Positions 1-5,692 of a stretch of DNA of 8,012 nucleotides are shown here, one piece after another. The DNA is from Streptosporangiaceae bacterium (lineage in GTDB: Bacteria > Actinomycetota > Actinomycetes > Streptosporangiales > Streptosporangiaceae). The stretch spans positions 1 to 8,012 of the forward strand of contig JASHSO010000116.1 in assembly GCA_030038715.1 (NCBI GenBank), in the 5' to 3' direction. The notes under the pieces are model-generated. The model was not told where the DNA came from. It searched no databases and saw only the letters and a list, made by a program, of their open reading frames with translations. The first letter of the stretch is position 1, and every line of letters starts with the position of its first letter. The position numbers and the translations under genes were made by a program.

Positions 1-605
1 ACGATACCGACGTTGCCCGCGCCGCCGCGCACCGCCCAGAACAGCTCCGGCTCTGTGTCGGCATCGACCCGGTGCACCGCGCCGTCGCCGGTGACCAGTT
101 CGGCCGCAGTCACCGCCGATGCGGCAAGGCCATGCGGGCGGGCCAGCCAGCTGTAGCCTCCGCCGAGGGTGTAGCCGGTCACGCCGACGTCGCCCGATGA
201 GCCGGCTCTGGCGGCCAGCCCGTGCGGGGCCAGCGCCTGCGTGACCTCGGCCCAGACCACGCCCGCCCCCGCACGGACGATGCGCCGCTGCGGATTGACG
301 GCCAGTTCCCGCATCCGGTCGGTGCGCAGCAGGATGGTGCCGTTCAGATCGCCGCGAGCGGCGGCGTTGTGGCCGGTGCTTTGCGGGGTCACCAGCAGCC
401 TGTGAGCGCGGGCGTAGCCGACGATCGCAGCGACGTCGCTGGCGTTGGCCGGGTACGCGACCATCTCCGGCCGCTGGTCCACGCCGAGGTTCCAGGCTGA
501 CCGCACCGTGTCCCAGTCGGAGTCTGCCGGGGTGGCGACCCGTCCGGCGAGGTGCTCGGCGAGCTTACCGGCGCTGACAGCGTCCGCGGACGCGTGTGCC
601 TTCAC
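1..605 (-). CDS. FAD-binding oxidoreductase, BBE-like (PCMH-type FAD domain), N-terminal 201 residues; gene runs off the window
   Basis: This is the N-terminal part of a flavin-dependent oxidase of the FAD_binding_4 / berberine-bridge-enzyme-like group, which oxidises small organic substrates with oxygen as acceptor. The substrate cannot be told from sequence. Reading starts at GTG 605-603, with GGAGG seven bases upstream (minus strand, forward 612-617), and stays open to base 1. Visible landmarks are PQSTGH (74-79), where His79 is the expected covalent FAD attachment residue; DLNGTILLRTDRM (86-98); AGSSGDVGVTGYTLGGG (134-150), the pyrophosphate-binding segment; and PELFWAVRGGAGNVGIV (186 to the edge). 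Plant BBE has a second covalent link through Cys in the segment 134-150; here that position is Ser137, so only a single covalent link is expected. The substrate-binding and BBE C-terminal domains lie outside the window. It follows the small gene at 701-988 by 95 bases and is probably co-transcribed with it. The family call is secure; the substrate is unknown. Confidence 0.93.
   Translation of the reverse strand, partial: MKAHASADAVSAGKLAEHLAGRVATPADSDWDTVRSAWNLGVDQRPEMVAYPANASDVAAIVGYARAHRLLVTPQSTGHNAAARGDLNGTILLRTDRMRELAVNPQRRIVRAGAGVVWAEVTQALAPHGLAARAGSSGDVGVTGYTLGGGYSWLARPHGLAASAVTAAELVTGDGAVHRVDADTEPELFWAVRGGAGNVGI
580..593. repeat. 14-bp perfect palindrome inside codons 5-9 of the oxidase gene
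   Basis: GCGTCCGCGGACGC reads identically on both strands. It lies 12 bases after the GTG start codon of the oxidase gene. It could be an operator for a dimeric regulator. As it lacks a loop, an mRNA hairpin is less likely. It encodes HASADAV within the poorly conserved N-terminus, so it is not forced by protein conservation. Chance occurrence in such GC-rich DNA is possible. Confidence 0.4.
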
Positions 606-700
606 GGTGATACCTCCACGTCATCGGTTGAGGCGTTCGCTGCGACGCCCGGCACAGCGGCGGGACCCGGCTCACGCGAGGTCAGGACCGGTGCCACGCC

Positions 701-988
701 CTACTCGGCGTCGGGCGCGGAGACGTCCCGGCGGGTTGTCGAAGTAGTCCCTCTGTTCCCGCCCTGGGGTCTGAGGGCGGGCGACACGCCACCCCGCGGC
801 GGGCCACGCGGGGCCTGGTCGTCGCCGACGCCGTCTGGGGCCGCGCCAATGAGCTGCTCAAGCGCCGCCAGCAGGCTGATCCAGCCCGAGAACTGCCTCG
901 CCTGGCCCGCCTCGGCAGTAACCCGGCCGGTCAGGGACTCGTCGCCGACCTCAGCGTCGATGCGGAGATGCACGGTTCTCGGCGCCAT
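701..988 (-). CDS. Small uncharacterised actinobacterial protein between LAL regulator and FAD oxidase (95 aa)
   Basis: I do not recognise a named family with certainty. The N-terminal half looks like a real conserved small domain: MAPRTVHLRIDAEVGDES (1-18) has alternating beta-strand character, then LTGRVTAEAGQARQFSG, then WISLLAALEQLIGA, an amphipathic helix. The C-terminal half (from about residue 51) is low-complexity, rich in Gly, Pro and Arg, and probably disordered. No signal peptide or membrane segment is seen. I chose the ATG at 988 because GAGG (forward 997-1000) sits eight bases upstream and the conserved-looking sequence starts there. An in-frame ATG at 1024 (107 aa) also has AGGGG upstream and cannot be excluded. 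Codons in the first half show strong third-position G/C bias, which supports translation. It lies 95 bases before the oxidase start on the same strand and follows the LAL gene by about 230 bases. Its role is unknown. Confidence 0.75.
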   Translation of the reverse strand: MAPRTVHLRIDAEVGDESLTGRVTAEAGQARQFSGWISLLAALEQLIGAAPDGVGDDQAPRGPPRGGVSPALRPQGGNRGTTSTTRRDVSAPDAE

Positions 989-1025
989 GAATACAACCTC
1001 GGCCATCGGAAGCGGCGTGCGCATG

Positions 1026-1051
1026 AGGGGAACCCCTAAACGGAACCCCTA
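1026..1051. repeat. 10-bp direct repeat with a 5-bp inverted repeat, upstream of the small gene
   Basis: GGAACCCCTA occurs at 1029-1038 and again at 1042-1051, a period of 13 bases. The first copy also forms an inverted repeat, AGGGG-AA-CCCCT (1026-1037). The block lies 38-63 bases upstream of the preferred start (988), or directly against the alternative start at 1024. Direct repeats of this size next to a start are plausible regulator-binding sites, but nothing identifies the regulator. Confidence 0.45.
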
Positions 1052-1110
1052 GATCTGGCCCGGTTCCCGCCTCCGATGTCGGCCCAGGCGCCCGGACCGG
1101 AGAACCAGCA

Positions 1111-1132
1111 GGCCAGGGTTGACGCCCTGGCC
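1111..1132 (-). terminator. Candidate hairpin terminator downstream of the LAL regulator gene
   Basis: GGCCAGGG (1111-1118) and CCCTGGCC (1125-1132) form a perfect 8-bp stem with a 6-base loop, about 90 bases past the LAL stop codon. No T-run follows on the minus strand, as is common for actinobacterial terminators. A second, shorter stem (GGCCGG-CGG-CCGGCC, 1178-1192) lies closer to the stop codon. Together they suggest that LAL transcription ends, or is attenuated, before the small gene. Confidence 0.45.
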
Positions 1133-1220
1133 GCCCCGATAGGTGTCAGTACGGTCTGCCCGCCGTGCTCGGGTCACGGCCGGCGGCCGGCCTGGTTCGA
1201 GCGTCCGCTGCCATACGTGG

Positions 1221-4049
1221 CTAGCCGGCCGACGCGGAGAGGGCGGCCGCAAGGCCACTTCGCGAGCGGATCCCTAGCTTCCGGTAGGCGTTGGACAGGT
1301 GCACCTCGACCGTCTTGGGTGTCACGTACAGCTCCTCGGCGATCTCCCGGTTGCTGCGCCCCACCGCAGCCAGGTCGGCGATCCGCCGCTCGCTTGGCGT
1401 GAGTGACTCGACGCCGGTAAAAGTGGGACGCCCCGGTCGGCCGCCGGCCGCGTACAGGTCAGCACGGGCGCGCTCGGCTAGCGGGCCGGCGGCGCAGCGC
1501 AGCGCCAGTTCGAGGCCCAGTCGCAGCGCATGGCGGGCGTCGGTGACCTGCCGGGCCTGGCGGAGGCCGCTGCCAAGCTCGACAAGCGCCTTCGCGTGCT
1601 CAAGCCGGGCGGGCGAAGCCGCGGTGACCTCGGCCGCCTCCCTCAACGCGTCGAGGCCGTCGCCGCGCTGAAGCGTTCCCAGCACTCGCAGTGCCCGCCC
1701 GACAGCGCCTGGAGCGGCCCAGCGGCGGGCCCAGGCCAGCTCCTCCTCGGCCAGGCTCACCGCCTCGTCCCGTCGGCCGAGGAATCCGAGCGCCTCCGCC
1801 TTCAGGGAGCGCCACGGCGCCCACGCCGGGTTCACCACGCCCCGGAGCCGGGCTGCGTACTCGTCGGCCTCCTCGGCTGCAGCCTGCCACTGCCGCTGTG
1901 CCAGCAGCAGCTCGATCCGGCTCCGCCGGCACAGGCCGTCCCCGTCCGAGTTGGGGTAGGGATGGCCGCTGTGGGCCAACGCGAAGCTGGCATCAGCGAT
2001 GTCGCCCCGCTCGAGGAGCGTCCGGGCCAGGAAGGCGGCCGCATACGGCATGCCTGCCGCCTCCTCGGAGTTCCACAGCTTGGTGTCCTCGACCGCCTGC
2101 CGAAGGGACTCCTCGGCCTCAGCAAGCTCGCCGCGCTGCAGCCAGGTCCAGCCACGCCACAGATGGACTCCGCTCACCGCGAACAGCGATCCCTGCCGGT
2201 AAGCCTCTGCAAGCGTGGCTTCCCAGGAGTCGAGTGCTTCGTCGCGGTCTGCCAGCACCAGGACGCCGATCGCGACGACGGTCATGAAGGCCGGATCGGC
2301 GCTGATGAGCGCGCCGCCGGCCAGGGACTCAAGCGCCAGCGCCGCGCAGTCGGCTGCGGTTCCGCCGTTGAGCGCCCAGTCCCAGGCCGCGACGGCGGTG
2401 AGCATCAGGGCACCAGGGCCGGTCGGCTCGACGCCAGCTCGGGTGCGCTCCAGCCTGGCCTTCCCGTCAGTGCCCGGTGCGCCGAAGGACGCGCCGTAAA
2501 GTTCCATCGCCTCCAGGCCCAGGCGGAGGTCGGCCAGCTCGGGCGGCAGGTACGCGGCAGCCTCCCTGGCGACTATGACTGCCTCGCCTGGGGGCCTGGT
2601 GAAGATAAGCATCCGGGCGAGCATCCCGGCTACCTGGGCCCGGGTCACCGGGTCAGTGAGCTCGTCATAGGCCGCCCTCAGGTGTTCCGCCGCCGCCGGG
2701 GCGCTGACCAGCGCCTCGGCCAGGCCCAGGTCAAACAACAGCTGGCGCCGCACGTCGTCGGAGACCGGCTCGTCGAGGGCCCGCCGCAAGTAGGAGACCG
2801 CGCTCTCCGCGGCGCCCTGCTGGCTCGCCGTACGACCGGCCGCGCGCAGCATCTCGGCCGCCCAGGGCTGGGTGAGCCGGGGGATGACCAGCAGTTGGGC
2901 GGCAACCTGCTCGGCCGATGCCCCGGCGTCGCGCAGCATCTCGGCCGCCTGGCGATGGAGCAGTTCCCGCTCCGATGGCGTCAGCTCGCGGTACACCGCG
3001 TCGTGGACCAGCGGGTGAACGAAGCCGAGCGGCGGCTCGGGCCGCAGGATCTCCGAACGGACGAGAGCCCGGGTCGCGACCGTGACCGACGACTCGGGAA
3101 GCCCGGTCAGGGCGGCGATGGTCGGCAAGGTGGCGCCGTCCCCGAGCGCCGCGACTGCTCGTGCCACCATGATGGCCTCGGTAGACAGCCGCATGAGGCG
3201 CAGCAGAACGGAGTGCGACACCGCGCTCGGACCGATGTCCTTGATGACTCGGGCGTGCGCGGCATCGGGAATCACTCCCTCGTCTCCCAGCGCCCGCGTC
3301 AGTTCGTGCAGGAGCAGCGGGTTTCCGCCGGTCGCCTCATGGCATGCCGCGCTGAACGACGGCTCTGCAGGCCTGTTCAGACGCTGGCTGACCAACTCAC
3401 CGACAGCGGCCTCACTCAGCGGCGCGGGACGGATCTGAGCCGTGGCGGAGTCGGCGATCTCCCCGAGCAGGACGGGATTAGCGCCGCGCTCGGCGCTTCG
3501 CAGCCCCAGAGCCAGCAGCACCGGCAGCCCAGCGACCCGCCTGGCGAGGTAGGCGATGAAGCGCAGCGACGGCCGGTCGCACCAGTGGATGTCATCGACG
3601 GAGAGCAGAAGGGGCCCGCTCGCTGCGGCGTTGAGGGTGAGCCAGTAGAGCCCGTGCAGGACGGTGAAGGATACGTCGCCATGGCTCGCCGCGGCATCGC
3701 CGAGCGTCGTGAAGACCGGGGCTGCCGCCCCGGCCGACCCTGTCAGCCACTCGCGCCGAAGCGCGGGATCGGCCAGCGCTGCCTCGTACAGCTGACGGAC
3801 GACGCCGAACGGGAACGCTGCCTCCAGTTCGGCGGCCCGCGCTGTCAGCACGCGGAAGCCTGCTGTGGCGGCCCCGACCCGGGCCTCGGCCAGCAGCCGG
3901 GTCTTGCCTATCCCCGCCGGCCCTTCCACCAAGGCGACCTGTCCGGCCCCGGTGCCCGATTGCGCGATCAGGGCTGCCAGCGAGCCGAGCTCGCCCTCCC
4001 GCTCGCACAGCAAGTCACCGGCGGCATAAGGCCGCAGCGCGTCGCCCAT
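1221..4049 (-). CDS. LuxR-family transcriptional regulator of the LAL type (AAA ATPase plus C-terminal GerE HTH), 942 aa
   Basis: This is a large ATP-binding regulator of the LuxR family (LAL), a cytoplasmic signal-integrating transcription activator. The N-terminal AAA-type ATPase shows Walker A GPAGIGKT (43-50), Walker B PLLLSVDDIHW (146-156) with paired Asp, and the downstream TGGNPLLLHEL motif (240-250). The middle, roughly 400-850, is a long Ala/Leu/Arg-rich helical region of TPR-like appearance, the usual sensor part of LALs. The C-terminus (883-942) is a GerE helix-turn-helix beginning LTPSERRIADLAAVG, with IAEELYVTPKTVEVHLSNAY as the HTH core. Its size of about 940 residues is normal for the family. 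The start is ATG 4049, because GAGGGGG (forward 4058-4064) lies eight bases upstream; the longer ATG at 4112 adds 21 residues (MSSFPGRPPGPRLAF...) of no family resemblance. No TTA codon was seen. It sits upstream of the small gene and the FAD oxidase on the same strand, its likely but unproven targets. The ligand is unknown. Confidence 0.97.
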   Translation of the reverse strand: MGDALRPYAAGDLLCEREGELGSLAALIAQSGTGAGQVALVEGPAGIGKTRLLAEARVGAATAGFRVLTARAAELEAAFPFGVVRQLYEAALADPALRREWLTGSAGAAAPVFTTLGDAAASHGDVSFTVLHGLYWLTLNAAASGPLLLSVDDIHWCDRPSLRFIAYLARRVAGLPVLLALGLRSAERGANPVLLGEIADSATAQIRPAPLSEAAVGELVSQRLNRPAEPSFSAACHEATGGNPLLLHELTRALGDEGVIPDAAHARVIKDIGPSAVSHSVLLRLMRLSTEAIMVARAVAALGDGATLPTIAALTGLPESSVTVATRALVRSEILRPEPPLGFVHPLVHDAVYRELTPSERELLHRQAAEMLRDAGASAEQVAAQLLVIPRLTQPWAAEMLRAAGRTASQQGAAESAVSYLRRALDEPVSDDVRRQLLFDLGLAEALVSAPAAAEHLRAAYDELTDPVTRAQVAGMLARMLIFTRPPGEAVIVAREAAAYLPPELADLRLGLEAMELYGASFGAPGTDGKARLERTRAGVEPTGPGALMLTAVAAWDWALNGGTAADCAALALESLAGGALISADPAFMTVVAIGVLVLADRDEALDSWEATLAEAYRQGSLFAVSGVHLWRGWTWLQRGELAEAEESLRQAVEDTKLWNSEEAAGMPYAAAFLARTLLERGDIADASFALAHSGHPYPNSDGDGLCRRSRIELLLAQRQWQAAAEEADEYAARLRGVVNPAWAPWRSLKAEALGFLGRRDEAVSLAEEELAWARRWAAPGAVGRALRVLGTLQRGDGLDALREAAEVTAASPARLEHAKALVELGSGLRQARQVTDARHALRLGLELALRCAAGPLAERARADLYAAGGRPGRPTFTGVESLTPSERRIADLAAVGRSNREIAEELYVTPKTVEVHLSNAYRKLGIRSRSGLAAALSASAG

Positions 4050-4130
4050 GTCACTAGCCCCCTCGCCGAATGCCAGCCGCGGACCAGGCGGGCGACCCGG
4101 AAACGACGACACCCGGCTGGGCCCACCGCG

Positions 4131-4320
4131 CTAGTCGATCCCTCCGTCCTGCGCCACCAACCCCAGCGCGACGGTACCGGAACTGCCGAACAGCATCACC
4201 GGCACCGCCGAAGCCCCAGCCCGCGCAGACTATGTCACCGCCCGCGCGATCTCGGAAGATGCCACCGCGCACGGCCCAGACACCCGCAGCCGCGAGCAGA
4301 CAGCCCCAGAGGAAGGTGAC
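4131..4320 (-). pseudogene. Possible remnant of a small two-helix membrane protein with a one-base frameshift
   Basis: On the minus strand, one frame from 4320 reads VTFLWGCLLAAAGVWAVRGG, then a short polar linker, then GWGFGGAG. In the neighbouring frame, from 4205 to the TAG at 4131-4133, the sequence VMLFGSSGTVALGLVA continues as a second hydrophobic segment ending QDGGID. Joining them needs a single-base shift near 4200. The result would be about 60 residues with two transmembrane helices. Third-position G/C stays high in each frame where it is used (31 of 40 codons in the first, 19 of 22 in the second), and switches frame at the proposed break. There is no start codon or ribosome-binding site before 4320, where an in-frame TGA precedes. 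It could be a decayed gene, a sequencing error, or chance hydrophobic translation of GC-rich DNA. Confidence 0.3.
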
Positions 4321-4350
4321 GCGACGTCAGCTAGACGCCCCGCCCGCGAT

Positions 4351-4388
4351 CGTGGTTGACAGCCGGCCGCCTTCCCCGGGCAACCACG
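4351..4388. repeat. 8-bp perfect inverted repeat with a 22-base spacer
   Basis: CGTGGTTG (4351-4358) and CAACCACG (4381-4388) are exact reverse complements. The centre-to-centre distance is 30 bases, about three helical turns, so a dimeric protein could bind both arms on one face of the DNA. The arms are flanked by CGATCG copies at 4347-4352 and 4393-4398. The site lies about 300 bases upstream of the LAL start codon. It may be an operator; function not shown. Confidence 0.4.
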
Positions 4389-4551
4389 CCGCCGATCGAC
4401 CCCGGCCGCGATGCCAGCCGGTCACGCTGGACGGACCGGTCGCGGGGTATGAGGCCGACTGCGATTCCTTCGCCATTCCCAGCCGGACGCGTCGAGCCGA
4501 CCCTCGCCATGCGCACCGCGGGCGCCCTGATCGCCGACGACCGGACCGCCG

Positions 4552-4926
4552 CTAACCCATACGAAGGCGAGCTGGAGCGATCACCTGGTGGGCTTCCCGG
4601 CAGATCTTCGTCACTTCGTCCCAATCGACGTCGCCGTCGAGGCGAACCCCGATCCAGCCGCGATGACCGACGTACGGCGGCCGGAAGAACCGATCGGGCT
4701 CGGTCCTTGTGAGCTCGTCCTGGGCACCAGGGGGCGCCGCGCACCACAGATGGGGGAAGCGATCATCGTGGTGCCCGTCTGGCCATAGCATCACGAACTG
4801 CCGACCGACAAAGAACGCCGGCGAGCCATGGCTCTGTCGCTCCTCGCAGCCAGGCAGCGCGAGGCAGATCGCGCGGACGCGGGCTGCTATCCCCGCGGGA
4901 TCGGTCGCAGACGGGCTCGATCGCAC
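4552..4926 (-). CDS. MmcQ/YjbR family protein (CyaY-like fold), 124 aa
   Basis: This is a complete small protein of the MmcQ/YjbR family (formerly DUF419). Members adopt a CyaY-like fold and are often annotated as DNA-binding on structural grounds; a biochemical role is not established. Diagnostic segments in order are LALPGCEERQSHGSPAFFV (22-40), LWCAAPPGAQDEL (60-72), RFFRPPYVGHRGWIGVRLD (79-97) and DWDEVTKI (101-108). The total length is normal. The start is GTG 4926-4924. AGGA lies about nine bases upstream, and a TAGGAT -10-like box (forward 4935-4940) lies eight bases upstream, so a leaderless or near-leaderless transcript is possible. It is on the same strand as the DUF488 gene upstream, but a 115-base gap with a hairpin argues for separate transcription. 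There is no sign of damage. Confidence 0.93.
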   Translation of the reverse strand: MRSSPSATDPAGIAARVRAICLALPGCEERQSHGSPAFFVGRQFVMLWPDGHHDDRFPHLWCAAPPGAQDELTRTEPDRFFRPPYVGHRGWIGVRLDGDVDWDEVTKICREAHQVIAPARLRMG

Positions 4927-5026
4927 GCTTCAGGATCCTACGGCGACTACCGGGCCCTGGCTGCAAGCAGGCCTCGCGCCTGACAGGACCGATCGACGTC
5001 GACAGCTAAGCGCAGCGCATACGTCC

Positions 5027-5042
5027 AGCGCCGCGGGGCGCT
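5027..5042 (-). terminator. Candidate hairpin terminator at the DUF488 stop codon
   Basis: AGCGCC (5027-5032) and GGCGCT (5037-5042) form a perfect 6-bp stem with a 4-base GCGG loop. The stem begins on the first base read in the TGA stop codon, i.e. the 3'-most base of the gene, and continues into the gap. There is no T-run, and a stem this close to the coding end is unusual but compatible with termination. It would separate DUF488 from the MmcQ/YjbR gene. Confidence 0.35.
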
Positions 5043-5581
5043 CACAGCAGCGGTGGCTGGCCCGCGTCATAGACGAGCAGACCGTCGTCGCGCACCCGCA
5101 GGCCGTCGGAGACGCGATGCTGCTCCACGTGACCGTCGTGCATGAGGTGCTTGACCGGCACGCCGCGTGCCACCAAGACGAAGTCGGCGACCAGCCGACG
5201 GTGGCAGCGCCACCACAGACCTTCCGAGCACATCACGGCGACCTGTCGTTCGGCCGCCTCGGCGAGGACCACATCGATCGCGGTCTGGAAGCCGACGGTC
5301 CGCATGTACTCGGCGTAACCGCGGAACATCGCTTCACGCCAGGCCACGTCGGGGTTGCCCGGGCGCGGGCGGCGGAAGCCGCCAAGCCGCTTCTCCCAGC
5401 GGTAGGCGATGCCCGCCCGGGGGAGCCACTGCTCCATGGACGCGCGGGCGAACTGCGGGTTGCGCCGGCTACCTGGCGCAGTGCGGATATCTACCAGCGA
5501 GACAACCGCGGCGGCCGCCAGCGTCTCGACTGACCGTTCCACCGACTCAGTGCCGTGTCCGTACGTCAGCAGCATCGTCAT
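5042..5581 (-). CDS. DUF488 family protein, 179 aa
   Basis: This is a complete member of the DUF488 family, whose molecular function is unknown; it is a soluble cytoplasmic protein with no signal peptide or membrane segment. The family hallmarks are all present: LLTYGHGT (4-11), LVDIRTAPGSRRNPQF (29-44), YRWEKRLGGFRRP (60-72), WREAMFRGYAEYMRT (81-95) and the cysteine-containing block VMCSEGLWWRCHRRLVADF (116-134), with Cys118 and Cys126. This last block, with a Cys, Arg and His cluster, looks like a possible active or metal site, but this is inference. Two starts are close together, ATG 5581 and ATG 5575. GGGG upstream is four and ten bases from them respectively, so the choice is uncertain; the second gives MLLTYGHGT. 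It is transcribed divergently from the hydrolase across 111 bases. Confidence 0.93.
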   Translation of the reverse strand: MTMLLTYGHGTESVERSVETLAAAAVVSLVDIRTAPGSRRNPQFARASMEQWLPRAGIAYRWEKRLGGFRRPRPGNPDVAWREAMFRGYAEYMRTVGFQTAIDVVLAEAAERQVAVMCSEGLWWRCHRRLVADFVLVARGVPVKHLMHDGHVEQHRVSDGLRVRDDGLLVYDAGQPPLL

Positions 5582-5602
5582 GCAGCCCCAGGTCGCAGAG
5601 AG

Positions 5603-5632
5603 GTGTCAACCTACTACCCCGGCAGATAGCAT
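5603..5632 (+). promoter_or_regulatory. Possible promoter for the hydrolase gene
   Basis: GTGTCA (5603-5608; 4 of 6 matches to the -35 consensus) and TAGCAT (5627-5632; 4 of 6 to the -10) are separated by 18 bases. They would start transcription near 5639, leaving a leader of about 50 bases before the ATG at 5693. On the opposite strand the same bases contain a perfect TTGACA (5609-5604), pointing toward DUF488, but no acceptable -10 follows before that gene's start. This is a weak, purely sequence-based call. Confidence 0.3.
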
Positions 5633-5692
5633 CGTGAGGCAGCAGAGTCAGGTCCCGGCGGCGTCTGCGCCAGTGGCCGGATTGGAGCGCGG

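Larger units (their letters stand above)
4050..4551. other. 502-base region without an intact gene, upstream of the LAL regulator
   Basis: This stretch lies between the start of the LAL gene and the stop codon of the MmcQ/YjbR-family gene, both on the minus strand. It should hold the LAL promoter, but I find no convincing -35/-10 pair. It contains the LAL ribosome-binding site (4058-4064), a possible frameshifted membrane-protein remnant (4131-4320) and an 8-bp inverted repeat (4351-4388). Open frames on the plus strand here are Pro/Arg-rich, with no family resemblance. The part 4389-4551 shows nothing I can support. Confidence 0.6.

Noticed and set aside
552..1052. Plus-strand open frame of 166 codons over the small gene
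   Set aside because: Overlaps the better-supported minus-strand small gene and the oxidase start, and its sequence shows no domain.
1530..4319. Very long plus-strand open frame (929 codons) opposite the LAL regulator gene
   Set aside because: Its translation is Gln/Arg/Gly/Pro-rich with no recognisable domain, and it mirrors the LAL reading frame. Long antisense frames are expected opposite GC-rich genes; the minus strand carries clear Walker and HTH motifs.
4356..4361. TTGACA on the plus strand in the LAL upstream gap as a promoter
   Set aside because: No plus-strand gene follows and no good -10 is seen at the right spacing.
4070..4555. Plus-strand open frame of 161 codons in the gap upstream of the LAL gene
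   Set aside because: Pro/Arg/Ala-rich with no family resemblance, and no clear ribosome-binding site; typical of random GC-rich sequence.
5580..5609. Perfect TTGACA on the minus strand upstream of DUF488 as a promoter
   Set aside because: No acceptable -10 box occurs 16-19 bases downstream; the expected position falls on GCTGCA at the start codon.
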